64,000 nt of DNA from Takifugu bimaculatus (lineage: Eukaryota > Chordata > Actinopteri > Tetraodontiformes > Tetraodontidae). Position 1 is the first letter of the stretch. Every line of letters starts with the position of its first letter. The stretch spans positions 3,980,964 to 4,044,963 of the forward strand of contig CP034980.1 in assembly GCA_004026145.2 (NCBI GenBank), given 5' to 3'. The translations under genes were made by a program, and so were the position numbers. The notes below the pieces were generated by a model. The model was not told the origin of the DNA and searched no databases. It saw only the letters and a list, made by a program, of their open reading frames with translations. Positions 48,021 to 60,506 of the stretch are shown here, in pieces.

Positions 48021-51000
48021 CTTGCCGCTTCTCTGTTAGCTAGAACAAAGGTGAACTTGGGGAGCCGAGCCTGCGCTCGGTCAGGGCGGGGGCGCGTGTG
48101 ACACTTTGATGACTCTAGGGCGCGTTCTGACCAGAAGAGTCGTTGGCTGTCACTGAACATCACTGTCTCCTTCCCACTAATGGCATCTCCAGATTGTGCT
48201 ATAAGGAACAAAGGCTGGTCGTGTGAGATACTGAGGGAGGAATAGAGCGACCCCATTTGGGCTGTAGGCTGCGGATTGTGACAGCGGTTGTAGACCTATA
48301 GAAGTGTCATGACAGATATGAACCAAGGAACAATTATAGGGCGATGTGCTCCAAGCTAAGCTGGCAGTTTCTTCAACCAGAGCAGGAAAAAAGTGTCATA
48401 TGAATTGCGCTGAAGACACATGCTTAGCCTCACACACACATACACATGCACATTAGCTGCGCTTGAAAAACTCTCAAAATTGAGCAACTAAAAGGGCAAG
48501 ACATCAAACATTAATGCTTGATGCTTTCCCTTTGGTGCGTTGGTTTATTCACAAGGTTAAATTTTGAAAGGTGAGCATGTTAGCAAAACAAAGCCCTCGT
48601 TCAGAATTACAACAAAAGTAGTCATCTCTAATTTTCCTTGGGCTGTGGAATAAAAATTAGCACGGCTCAATATTTCTGCTGATAATCTCTGGCTTCTGCA
48701 TTAATTTTGATTTTGTGCAAATTCGCTATATCCTTCCAGTAATCAGTCTAATAATGCTTTCTTCTCGTCTTCCCGTGGGTGAAATGAGTAAAGCAGCAGG
48801 ACGAGTGGCTCGATGTGATACAGTCCTGACGTTGCAGAGCCGTTGTTAGGCAAATGTGACCTGTCTGTTTTACAGATGGGCTGAAGCTACGTTCAGGGAC
48901 AGTCACAGTGTCAGAAAATTGGGCTTCCACGTCTCTTCTCTCCCAAACCTACTGGTAAACATTGTCAATGATTATAGCTGGGATCTAGAACTAGTTGAAT
49001 TTAATTGCTGTTACTCATGATTGGGCTGGTAAACTGCTTTAAACCAACAAGAAAAAATGTACCTCCCAAGATCGCACTCAGCCTCAGCTCTTCACTTAAG
49101 CATTGTTTCCCTCCAAGGTCAACTAATGTTCCGCTTAAGTCATTTCCTCCTGTTTTATCTCCACGGCTGTTTCTCCAAAATTGATCCCAGAGACCGCGTA
49201 CAAAAGCAAATATGCCATGTTTCTGCAGAGCCTTGCAGGAGTGCAACACTTGGCATCAGCGTTGTCACACTAAATCTCCGTCTCCATGACACTCGGAGTC
49301 AAAACACGGGCGCTGCAGGAACGAGCCCGTCCAGCGTGGAGAAACGGCCTCTTTTCCAGGCTGGACACGCAAATAGTCCTGTCTGAATTAAGTTAATTAA
49401 TTAGATAAAAATGACAAAACCGAAGAACTCTCAAGAATTTGACCTGTGCGTCATTTTTTTATTATTCTTTTGCATCAGAGGCAGAGCATTATCCCTCCCA
49501 TGCTGTTTCCTGGTTCACAGCATGCCAACCCATGTGTCTGCGTTTCCCTCTGCAGGTTTAGCTCTAATACCCTACTTAATTCCACCCGGAATATCCATTA
49601 TTACCAACAAAGCCCAGTGCCAATTCGTCCTCGCATTTGGATTGTGGTATTACCAAGACTTCATACTTAGACGAAGCACTACAGTTCATCTCTGTGAAGG
49701 CTCCGCCCATCAGCTCGCATAAATACACATGAATTTCAGCTTTATTTGTCCACGGTCACGACATTTAACAGAGAAAATATAAGCTGGTGTTGTGTTTTTC
49801 TGTGTTTCTTTTCACAGCGCGCGTTGTGTAAGGGTGTCTATTTCTCCATCACACCTTAGTGCTCCTTCATGTAAAGATCTAAATGCCTCCGCACAGGGAA
49901 AAGTTTTAAGCTCCTCCTCAGTCAGTTCAAAGTCGTGTTCATGGTATTTTTATAGCAACAGGGTTGTTCACACAGTTGCCACCCACAGATTTTGTTATTC
50001 ACCATGAACAGTTGGTTGCACAGCGGTAGAACTTGAGGTTTCTGCTGTAAGTTTTCACCCCAGTTGGCAGAGTTTTGCCTTTTTTTTGGGGGGGGGGGGG
50101 GGTGTTAAACAGCAACTGTTGCATGTTCAGTGTCGCTATCACTCATGTTTGTGGTACAAAATTAGTACAGAAGAAGGACAGTATATGCACCAATAATTGC
50201 TGGTCATATCTTCAGTGTTTATTGGTGCATCTGGTGTCACGTTTCTTTATTCTAATTAGTTTTGTTTTTTCACACTTGGACATGTTGAACCTCCATATGG
50301 CCATCAACAGCACATGATCCAGACTTTCTTAATGCCTCAGGGTGCTGGTGAGCCACATTACAGCAATAAACAGTCCACGATCTGCTCATGTGGGTTTCAG
50401 CCACCTGAGAGCGGCACCAAAAAAAGCAGCGCCACTTATGACTTCATCAAACAAACCCCTTGACCCCTGCGCTTCCTGATCTATTTCCTCCGAGTTCCTC
50501 CGCTTCACTCGGGGATGAGATCCCATGCAGAGATTGCATCTGTGCTATCTCCCCATCTTTAATTTGGCAATGCGGGAGGACTGCACAGGGCTGCGATGGT
50601 TATCTGCTCCCGCTGTCTGTCTTGTCACTTCATGCATGTTGGCTCTGCAAAAGCCTCCTTTGGGACCACACATCCGACCATGCCACAGTAGTTCCAAATA
50701 GTTTTTATTTGTCTGTCAGTTCCCTAATGCCTGCTGATAACGGTGATATCAGGGATCATTTCTGAATGTTGTCATCTTGGAGCTCCCGGGGGCTTCTGAG
50801 ACCCGGAGGGTGGACCAAGCAGGGGTCGAATCCTGCTGCTGTAACCAGGATCCGGTGCGTGTCTCTTCCTAAATCGTTTTTTTCCTCAGCGAGCCGAATG
50901 TTTGCATTTCAGCGAAGCGCCAAACGCGCAGGGGGTGCAGCCAGTAGCAGCTCCCCCACAGCTGCGTCTTCAAGGACACTGGTGCAGGGCTGCTGCTAGA

Positions 51001-52007
51001 TCAAAGGAAAAATGGCTTCTCTCACTAACGTCAATCCCCCCCATAATGATTTGGGTGGATTTTCCAAGATTCTGGACGAACCTGACGAGACAGGGTTTGA
51101 AATGGTGCGGCACAGTTCAGACTGTGCTCATTATCTTATCATGTCTTTCAGATTACAGTTAGCTTTGTTATTCTGATTAGCTTTGGTCTTTAGCTACAGC
51201 GGAGGTGTTTAATATTTTTTTATCTGTCAGTTTAAATCTTTTTTTTTTTTTTTTTGATCTGTGTTCAGCAAAAGTTGACACAGGGTCTGCCCATCGTGAT
51301 GGAACACCAACGATGATGTCTCCAGGGGGTTTCATCCTTGCTGTCCAAACAACTGGATGGCAGAGAAAACAGTGCAATTTGTCTAAAGGGAAAGCAACGG
51401 CGATCAATAGCTTTTTCATTACAGTTATGTTTTCATACTGCAGTGGAGGCAGGGTGCTTAGCTCTGCTGAATGATACATTAGTGCCCCCCACCCCTCGCC
51501 GTCCCCGTGTCAGTCCTTGGCTCCCGAGTCCTGTCACTGCGATGATACGGGAGCGCTGGGATGAGTATGTGCGCCGGGACCTGATTCTCCTCAATGCCAC
51601 GTCCCCAGTCAACAGCTGTCAGTTTTGTCATTGTAGATTTCAGACGGTGTCACGGCTTTGCGTTGGGGGGTGGGGAGCAGCACCAGAAGGCCTGATCTTT
51701 CCAACAGCTGCACTTTATTGAATTATCCCTCACTCTCTAGTCCAACTTTCCAGAGGTGGAGTTAAGCAGCTTACCTGTGATATGTCACCGCAGCCTCCAT
51801 CGCCGAGGAAAGAATCTTACTGCCCTTCTGCCGTTAAAGTATTCATATTCCCATTGTTGCCATGGGCGATCTGGGCAGCAGCGTGCATACAATGCTGTCT
51901 GAATACTTCTTGTTTCTTTGACTGGAGCCCTCTGGTTCCAGTTGAGGACACTAACCTTGTTCTTTGACACTGTCCGAGCAGGAAAAAGAGATTCCACGTC
52001 ATTGTCC
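48021..52007 (+). other. Presumed intron 1, unique sequence
   Basis: It is CpG-rich up to about 48125, then ordinary. A 15 bp G run preceded by T8 lies at 50080-50102. A possible acceptor (CTCAG near 50890) followed by a 36-codon open frame is noted but not called. No gene or RNA recognised. Confidence 0.5.
50088..50102. repeat. G15 homopolymer after a T run
   Basis: Fifteen G following eight T, a simple-sequence junction prone to slippage. Confidence 0.9.
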
Positions 52008-52093
52008 TCCATTTCCCGTCCTCCAAAAGATTCCATTTCCCGTCCTCCATCGGATGGTGTGGTGTGGATGGAGGACGGGAAATGGAATCTTTT
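52008..52093. repeat. Perfect 27 bp inverted repeat plus direct copy (hairpin)
   Basis: Arms 52025-52051 and 52067-52093 are exact reverse complements, separated by a 15 nt loop (52052-52066). The 18-mer TCCATTTCCCGTCCTCCA occurs at 52008-52025, again at 52032-52049, and inverted in the right arm, so the block is a ++- triplication. A transcript in either direction would fold into a perfect 27 bp stem. It is most likely the product of replication template switching. It lacks the bulges usual in microRNA precursors. Confidence 0.9.
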
Positions 52094-52631
52094 ATTCCCT
52101 TTGTTTGCTTATGTGCTATCTTGACTGAGCACCAATTGTGTTGCGAAGTTGAAATGGAGACCTTGTTTTGACCCTCTTAGCATCCCCATATGGTGTTTTT
52201 ATGTATTTTGACACATGATGAAATGTGTGGTAAAACAACACGGCGGAGGTTTTCTGCCTTATTCCTGCAATCTGCCAATAAGAATCGTAGATAGGGAGGT
52301 CAAAATGCCAGGAAAAATGACGTCCAGTTACGTAGCAACCAATCCCTGACAGCTTGTGGGCATATGATTAACATTAATTAAGATGCAAAAGAAAAGCTCA
52401 GCATTCTGGTGCACTGACTGAAAAACTTTACTCTTGTTGGATTGCAATACCTCTCGTGTGTCACTGCCAATCCGCGTGTTCTTTAAATGAAGACTTCAAA
52501 TAAACAAATGCCAATTTCAAAATGTATTTAGCAAATAGAATCAATTCAAGATACAAATATACAGAGCTCTGGGCCAGTTCATACCCTAGCAACAACAGAT
52601 CAATGTCAGGGCATGAAGTCTGACAACCTAA

Positions 52632-53075
52632 CTATCCCTGAGACCCAGTCTTTTATAGAAAAACATATGTAAATTATTTAGTCCATTTCAGTCCATCCAG
52701 TCCTTCTTCAGGATGACCCCATCTTCTTCTCCCAGCCTCCTTTGGTGTTGGTGCGGTTCCTTCTTCCTCCATTATCTTCCCCAGATGTCCATGATCTGAG
52801 GTCATTTCCTTCCCTGCCGCAGCAACTTATCAACACCAGTACACTATTCTGTCACATTTTACGATGGGCGTCTACCACTTTCTTCCGTCTGACTGTCTCC
52901 TCCCGGCCCCCAACCGTCCCAACAAACATTCATGATCAAGGAAGGGTCAACTGACTTGCTTATGTTTATTCCACTGATTAAACATTCTACTATTCCTAAC
53001 TTCTAAAGTGCTTATAACAGAAAACAGAAACACATGGTACCACACATGATAATAAAATAAAGACAATTCTCTTCA
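52632..53075 (-). repeat. LTR promoter unit, copy nearest R/U5
   Basis: A 444 bp unit running on the minus strand from TGAAGAGAATTGTC to TATAAAAGACTGGGTC and AGGGATAG. It is about nine-tenths identical by eye to the adjacent copy, with scattered small indels. Confidence 0.85.
52651..52657 (-). promoter_or_regulatory. TATA box of LTR unit nearest R/U5
   Basis: TATAAAA on the minus strand, followed by GACTGGGTCTCAGGG where transcription would start about 25-30 nt on. Confidence 0.55.
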
Positions 53076-53522
53076 CTATCCCTTGACCCAGTCTTTTATA
53101 GAAAGACATATGTAAATTATTGATGCTAATTCAGTCCAATCCAGTCCTTCTTCTTGGATGACCCCATCTTCTTCTTCCAGCCTCCTTTGGTGTTGGTGCG
53201 GTCCTTCTTCTCCATTATCTTCCCCAGATGTCCAGGTCTGAGGTCATTTTCCTGCCGAGGAACTTATCAACACCAGTAAACTATTCTGTCACATTTTACG
53301 ATGGGCGTCTACCACTTTCCGTCTGACTGTCTCCTCCTGGCCCCAACCGTCCAAACAACATTCATGTCAAGGAAGGGTCAACTGACTTGCTTATGTTTAT
53401 TTCTACTAAAGATTATATTCTATCACTAACTTCTAAACTAACTGTAACAGAAAACAAAAACATATAGTATAACACATGCTAACAAGATAAAAGATGCTAA
53501 CAAGATATAATAATTCTCTTCA
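53076..53522 (-). repeat. LTR promoter unit, outer copy
   Basis: A 447 bp unit starting at the LTR's 5' end (TGAAGAGAATTATT on the minus strand) and ending with TATAAAAGACTGGGTC and AAGGGATAG. It contains its own small internal duplication of ATGCTAACAAGATA near 53476-53508. Confidence 0.85.
53094..53100 (-). promoter_or_regulatory. TATA box of outer LTR unit
   Basis: A second TATAAAA in the same context, about 443 bp upstream (in LTR orientation) of the first. Confidence 0.5.
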
Positions 53523-53526
53523 CTCT

Positions 53527-54560
53527 CAATCATCTCTTAGAAATTTGTCTACTTCACACATGTCTGGGTGAATGACTTCAGTGTTATAAATTACAGTTTT
53601 GTGCATTTTCACCAACCCTGAGGACAGAGGTAAAACTTCTAATGTAGGCTTTGGCAGAGTGGCGCAAATTCATGGGCCACTTTGATGTGTTGGCTCCACG
53701 AAAAAGATTTTTATTACATTAAAGATTGCCACATTTTATTTGCATCTTGTCCATCACAGCAGTGGTTTTTATGAGCACGAGACACTGGAGAGGAAAGCGT
53801 GGTCGCTCCCAGACAGGAAATGCTGGTCAAAGACAGCAGAAGGTGGAGGCGGAAAACTGGGACTTTGAATCCAATAAACCTCCCTGTGATTCAGCTTTGA
53901 CAGGTCGGCCTGATAATGCAACACAAGGGCAAAACAAATCGGCTCTCCTTACGCAGGGTAGCTATTATTTATTATGCCTACAGCTATCACAGAACAAATA
54001 ACTGCGGGCTCACAGGTGCAACCGATTCACTTTCTCAGCACAGTCATTTACATTAGTGCCATTTATCACGTGTGGCGTGGCAGCAGCTAATATGTGGCTC
54101 GGTGTTATGTATACACATCTCAAGACACGTCAAATTCGCCATCTCACATCTCACTTTATGGCCCGCCATGCAGATATTGTCCAAAGAGAAGAAGTACTGG
54201 ACCCTAATTCAGCAGTCACTGGGTGAGAAGAAGAAATACACCCACAACTGACTCACACACTCACACCTGGCGGCAATTTCCAGCTTCCAATCAGACTAAC
54301 TGCTCCAGTTTTGGAAGACTGGATCACCTGGAGGCAGCTTTCCTGCTGTTTGGCAATGGCGCTAACCAGCGCATATGTTTAACTATATGCTAGGCAAAAG
54401 TTCTGCTGTCAACAGGGTGGCAACCAGAACTCGGTGAGTTCAAAACTGCTCGTCATCAAGGCCAACTAAAGGCTATTCCTGGAGGGTGATGTGTGACGGT
54501 TCTCTGGGAACAGTCACACCTTTAAACAGGAAGACAGATGATAGGAGTCACTTTTAAAGG
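53527..54560 (+). other. Presumed intron 1, unique sequence
   Basis: Nothing recognised between the LTR and the AT-repeat block. Confidence 0.5.
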
Positions 54561-54572
54561 TAATGTATATAC

Positions 54573-54663
<91 letters not shown>

Positions 54664-54689
54664 TAATGTATATACTGTAATGTATATAC

Positions 54690-54747
<58 letters not shown>
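54561..54747. repeat. Duplicated (AT)n block with a 14 bp module
   Basis: The 14-mer TAATGTATATACTG occurs three times (54561-54574, 54664-54677, 54678-54691). The first copy leads into an 86 bp AT repeat (54576-54661) and the third into a 55 bp AT repeat (54693-54747). The arrangement suggests segmental duplication of module plus AT tract. The AT tracts are self-complementary and cruciform-prone. Frames across it (Ile-Tyr repeats) are artefacts. Confidence 0.92.
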
Positions 54748-54750
<3 letters not shown>

Positions 54751-57700
54751 CATAGGAAAATACTTACTATATATAATATGCCCTTTTGGACCTGTTCTAA
54801 ATGTCTGATTTGTCCATCCTCATTTTTTTCCAACCTCCATGTAGCCCACTAATGCATCCATTAAATTCACCTTCACATGTACATTTAGTACATACTGTTT
54901 GACATGTATCACAGGCGCCTTGGGTGTAGGCTCCCTCCCACATTCTATAGCACTGTAGCAGCAGATTGACTCAGCTATATTTTAATGCTCGCCATTTCAT
55001 GTTATTGGCACAAATCTTGCGTTTGACCTCAAGCAAACTTGAAACGAGGTGTATAGGGGCGGGAGCGTCAGCAGCGCGTCGTCGGCATCTGCAGTTGGGC
55101 TTCATCTCAAATATACTGTACGTGTTTCCAGAGATACGCGAGCGCCCAAAACTCAGAACATACTCCAGGGCAGATGTAAACCAAACTACATAAAGAGAGA
55201 GGGGGAGCAGGATAAATGATTCAATATTCCAAGAGAAAACATTCGAGTGTCACAGTTTATGAGAAATAAGCACTGATTGTGTTTTAACTGATTATGAAAC
55301 TCCGCTTCAACGTATGTCTAAGTTGGGATCCACTCGGCAAATTCACCTCTGATCATAGATGGAGGGATTGTTGTCTCTGTCGTTCTAAAATCTATAAACA
55401 ACTCCGCCGTCTTCTTTCATTAAGATCAAGAAAGTGACTTGAAAAGCACAGAATTAAGCTCTGTGTCCCTCTGAAAACTCACCATTGATGTTTATTGATT
55501 TCAGCCCATTTTCAGTAGGATCCATATTAGAAGCCTCCGTCTTTAATCTCTTTGATTGTTTTGATGTCGTTCATTAGGCGATTGTGATCTCACCGCGTGA
55601 CTAAATCTGTACCTCCACATAACCCACAGTCCTATCATCGTTCAAAACACAAGTGCCATTTTTGTTCCTTTTATTTATAGTAATGCCAGAAAAAAAAACC
55701 TTTTTTTTTCTGTTCCTCTGTCAGCAAACATTTCTAAGCAGATTAGCGCAGCATTTTAACGTTTCGTACATCCGCGCTGATTCGCTTTTATCGTCCCTGC
55801 TGATGTGTCGGTATTTTATCGCAGGTTTTCTTGTGTGAAATAGGAGCTGTTTGTTCCCAGATAAGCCTGACTTCTGCCTTTTCATTGCTTTAATTCCCCC
55901 CTTTACTTACCCGCGCCATGGCCGTGAATGTTCTCCCCGCTATAGGCAAATGGCGGCGAGAGATGTGACCCCATCTTCAAGGATCCAGACCATAACTCAT
56001 TTTCAGAGGGGCTGTACAGGCTGTGTTTTCCTCCTCCCCCCCACCTCCTGCTATCTTATCGGACTCTGCGCCTCTTTTGACCGTAGGAATGAGAGATAAG
56101 CGTTCCCCGAGCAGAATGGGCCCGAATTAGTCTTTTATCTGGCGTGTTTTAAGGCGGCGCTGTGTTGCCGTGCCTCCGCTGCCACGGGCGCGCCCAACGC
56201 GGCTTCTGCCATGTGCGTTCGGTTTGGTGTCTGCCAGGACTGACTGAGGTTGCACCAAGTGAACCCAGCACTGCGTTTGAAATCTCTTTAATGCATAAGC
56301 AGATCTAAGGAACTGCAAATCTGTTTTGGTCAAAAGGGATTGTGAGACATTACAATGGGAAAACAAACGGTAGGATTTGTTGAGTATGAATGAAAACTAT
56401 GTTGTGGAAAAAGCCTCGCACAGCTCGGCATCACATTATCTCATTTATCCAAATCTGTGCGGAGCCTGTTTTCTCTTCCTGGCTGCATGAAATATTCAGA
56501 AGCTCTGGATGTATTGAAATTATACTCAGTAGGAATGAACACATATCATTGGAATTCTCTTAGATACACAAATGGGGAAATTCCTAGCAATTATGCGCAT
56601 CATCAAAAGGCGTTTTGACGTCGCCATGTCTGATTATCAGTTTTGTGATCCGTTTCATTCAGACTGGAACACTTCTTGTGAATTCATTTAAGGCGTAATT
56701 GTGCTCTATGTGGCGCTGTGACATTCAACATTTAGCAAAGATGCCGGGGGGTCACTGATGTGGCTGCTTTTGATTGTTTTAAAATAGGGTAACACAACAG
56801 CAGTGCAATACATTGGCCAAGATATCCCAAGTTTTAATTAGAGACATCAAAGATTGTTAAGCCGATTAATCACAGGGCAGCAATGAATTTGTCACAATTA
56901 ATCACAATCAAAAAATGGGCCCAATAAATCCCAGTTTATCATCATCCAACGTTGAAGGAATAGAAAAAGTGGCACATATGTTTATATGTACACATTTAGG
57001 CGTTTAGCCATCTACTACGTATTTTAGTTGGGTGGTGCGATGGTCCTGCTGCATCGTTAGCTTAACGGGTCGCTGCGATTCGTGTTAATTGCTTCATATT
57101 GTGAGGGCAGGAATTTGGTCTTAAGAATAAAACATTATCGCTAAAGTTATCGGTCTGGACCATCAGGAGCAGATTATCCCCGTGAGCTCAAACAGTCTTA
57201 TCGTGCATCACTATCAAGCGTAGCCTTGAATCACACACATTCAATAGTTTCCTGTCTTTTGTTCAGACAAAACTCCAGGCAAAAGGTGACCAAACACAGA
57301 CTAGAGAGATTTAAGGTTGTGTAGATATTTTAATCAGGTTTGGTATTTTGATACTGGAGGAGTGACTGATGACATAAAAAGTCAGTTTGTTTGTCAATCT
57401 AAGAGGGGTGCAGGATGGGCCCCCACCTTGCACCAAACACTTTGCCAGTTATCTGGTGCTAAGGGATGTGATGAGCAGATAAGGCAATTCTAAAGAGGAA
57501 ACGGTTCTGCCCCTAATCAGATTTATTTACGCAGCCCACTGAGGAGGACTGATGTCTTATCAGCTAAGGATTTTAATTCTTTACACCAGGATGCAGATAA
57601 ACAACCAGACGGTGCTCTCCAGAGCCTTCGCTTTCTTTTTAATTGTGTTTTTGTACTGTTGACATGTTTTTGGCGAAGCGGGGACCATCCAGAATGGAGT

Positions 57701-60452
57701 AACTGTCTCCTTCTCCTCAGCTTCCTGCCACAACTGCTCGTCTTGGCTGTTAAACGCCAGACGTGCTCTTACATCACGGTGACGAGCGATTGGAAAGTGG
57801 AGCTCAAACGGGGATCAAACCGCCGGCCGTAGCTCCTGTCTGACGCCGTCTTCTCGTTTGTGTGCAAAACAAGCGCCACCATTTTGACTGAGGAGGTTTC
57901 TCACACTTCGAAACTGGAGCTTTTTTTTTCTTCTTCTTCTTCTTGGTGTATTTTTTGGGTGCGTACACCTCAGGCCGAGAGAAATGTTTCTCCTACAAAG
58001 TGACTTGCTGATTGTTTGCCAGAACAATAATGGAAACGGTATCCCTCCGCCAAAGGAAGCAGAATTAATCTGTAAACATGGACTCGCGTGACGCTAATAA
58101 GCGCGGCAAGAATATATTTAGCTGACTATTTCAGTGCTTCCGCTCGGCTAATTTTGCAATATATTGATACTGAAAATAAGGCTTGGTTTCCATGGTAGCC
58201 ACGATATGAGATGGCAGTGTCTGCACTCTGTTGCTTTGGGTTTTACTGGGTTCAACTGGTATTTGAAGGATCTCTACATCTTAAAATAGGCCAGCCATGC
58301 AGAAAGCTATAGAGTGAGTCTGGCTTCACCTGCTCGCTAATAAACTGCAAACCTGCATTTTATTTCTTTCTTTCTGTCCAGCAAACACATCGGCAGGAAC
58401 GCTCACATTTCCCTGAGAAAAGAAGGTTTCCGCACTCGTTATCAGTTGAATCGTGGTTCCTGAGGAATAAACTATCCGAGTGGTATGTGAGATCTGAAAA
58501 TGATTGCTTCTCCCCCTCCCAACTCAGACAGCTTCCCCTTATTATCTCCAGAAAATGGCAAGGTTACGTCGCCTACAGGTGCAGAGGAAGGTTAGTCTGT
58601 TACCTTTCTCTTTCTTCTTCTTCTTTTTTAAATCTTTAAACCAGTCGAGCATAATGGTAAAGTGCCGCCATCACATCTCTCGACAAGGACTAAAAATACT
58701 CTTATCTACAAGTTGCTGCAATTCAGCAGTGCTAGTTAGATGAAGAAATGGGAGAATGATGAAATCTCTTAGGTGTGTTTAATAGAGCTGGAGAAATACT
58801 AGGAAAAACAACCTTGGTTACCTCTGGCATTAATATAAAATTTATGAGAAGGATTTAGGCCGAGCTCCTGCAGAGTCCCGCGAAGACGTTTCTTTGTCAG
58901 TCAGCGCATGTTTAGCATAAATCTCTCACTTCTGCTTGGGCAGCTGCATGGAATCTGCCAGCATTGCCTCAGTCCTGCGCATTTATGAAGATTACATTTC
59001 TCTCTCGTTTTTTAATGTTAGTTTAGACCTGTATCCTTATTAATTAACACACCAATAAGGGGTTTACAATTGTCTGGATGGGAAAAGAGAGAATAACTTA
59101 TTTTTGCTAAAGTGCATTTTTCTTCATTAAGTACTTCAGTGATTTCACTTCACTTTCTTTGGTGACTTTCTTCCCTTCCATTAATGAATTTTGCTCCAGT
59201 AAAGTTGAATTGATCCCTTTCCTGGATTCTTGCAGGATTAAGACATTTTGGAGGCTTTTCTTTTCAATGCAAGTCTAATTTTCTTTTGAATGTGTTTAAA
59301 CTCATACCCTGATCTTAACGATGTTGCTAAAATTAGAAACAGATGGCCTGTAGCTTCTACACAGCAGCGGGAGCAATAGGCTCAGGTGTAGAGAGCACAG
59401 ACATTGATAATTAAATGTTTCACAGCTCTAATAAGCCACGTTGTCAGATTCCCTCCCCTGTCATCTCCAAAAGAATCTGTAATTCAACCTTTCGCTGAAA
59501 TTGCTTTAAAAAATCTGCCATGGTTGCTTTTCCACTGCATTAGAGTCAGTGCTGATCAATGGTGCTGAGCCACATCCACCAGGAAGAATGCTGCATGCAT
59601 TATACTAATGCGCAGATGTACCTGATTGTGTGCATTTCTTGCAGGCGCTTGAGAATTTTATTTAACAGAGGACTGGGCGATCACAGAAAACGACGCTTAT
59701 TCCAACATTTATAGTATCCATATACAGCTCATCTGACTCACTTTATTGCCACACGTTCATATTATCCAGAGCACAACATTGCTGCTTTCTGAGGGTTTGT
59801 TTGTGCACTCCTGGCGCTGAACGTAATTGGACTCAATAGGTAGTAAATTCAGCATCGTAAATCACAGTTATGAAAATGGTCCAGCTCAGCCTCTGTGCAC
59901 AAACATTTACACAGATCTTGTGAACCATGATGCTCCTGCGCAGAGACCTGGGAATAGAACCCACTGAGCTGCTGGAATTATTTCAAGTGTGCGTTTATTG
60001 AAAACGGCCGCGGCCGTCCAGTAAACTCTGAAACGCTGAGAGCGGAATGACATCGAACAGGAAGAGTCAGGAGTGGATTATATCAAAACTCTGGCCTAAC
60101 AATGTCAAGTGGTTTCTTTTTTCCTTTTTTTTTTTTTTAAAGCAAAACTACTTTGCTGACCTCATGTTTACCATTCGCTGTAACGGTTTGATGTAATTAG
60201 ACAAACTGTGTTCACTCGGTTGGAGAGAGTGAATGGCATGAAACAGAAGTATAGTTAATTGCCTCAGAATAAAGTCATGTTTTTTAATTAACCTCCTAAT
60301 GAAGGTGCTCACTGCAGAGTGGAAGGGGGCACATTTCAGCAGCGGAGCATCAGGTTAAGAGCGTGCATTTGATAACATGAGCATCAGCGTGTTGACAGAG
60401 GAAGCCCGTTTTTATATGTGTTATCTCATCTTCACCTTCTGATGTAGCATTC
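54748..60452 (+). other. Presumed intron 1, unique sequence
   Basis: No exon or RNA gene recognised in 5.7 kb. CpG-richer patches occur at about 56150-56215 and 57660-57850. GGGGATCAAACCGCC at about 57811-57825 resembles the B-box side of a minus-strand tRNA-type repeat, but no body follows. Poly-T and TTC runs occur near 57920-57943 and 60118-60139. Confidence 0.45.
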
Positions 60453-60506
60453 AATGAGAGACACTTTCCCAATGAGAGACACTTTCCCAATGAGAGACAC
60501 TTTCCC
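60453..60506. repeat. 18 bp x3 perfect minisatellite
   Basis: AATGAGAGACACTTTCCC repeated three times without mismatch, followed by AATGCCCC. The lack of divergence indicates a young expansion. Confidence 0.95.

Larger units (their letters stand above)
52435..53522 (-). mobile_element. Solo LTR (retrovirus-like or Gypsy-type) with duplicated U3
   Basis: A 1,088 bp element with TG...CA ends, flanked by a 4 bp target-site duplication CTCT (52431-52434 and 53523-53526). No internal gag, pol or env sequence is present, so it is a solo LTR left by LTR-LTR recombination. Orientation is minus: TATAAAAG boxes read on that strand. The U3 part is present twice in tandem (52632-53075 and 53076-53522). 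Downstream of the proximal TATA, the remaining 197 bp (52435-52631) would be R/U5, with AATACA at 52523-52528 as a weak polyadenylation signal. A 4 bp duplication fits class I-like endogenous retroviruses and some Gypsy elements. The family cannot be decided from the LTR alone. Confidence 0.78.

Noticed and set aside
49784..49805. Resemblance to the start of miR-138 (AGCTGGTGTTGTG)
   Set aside because: Only the first 13 bases match; the rest of the mature sequence and the complementary arm of the hairpin are absent.
50890..50999. Candidate exon after TTTTTTTCCTCAG with a 36-codon open frame, phase-compatible with exon 1
   Set aside because: The peptide is Ser/Ala-rich low complexity, there is no donor, and such acceptor-plus-open-frame combinations occur several times by chance in this intron.
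52435..53522. Complete endogenous retrovirus
   Set aside because: There is no internal coding region or second LTR with matching target duplication; the sequence between the CTCT flanks is LTR only.
54314..54334. Resemblance to miR-7 (TGGAAGACT)
   Set aside because: Nine bases match, then it diverges, and no hairpin partner is present.
57800..57840. Possible minus-strand tRNA-type repeat head (GGGGATCAAACCGCC)
   Set aside because: A B-box-like stretch alone; no A box at the right distance and no repeat body follows.
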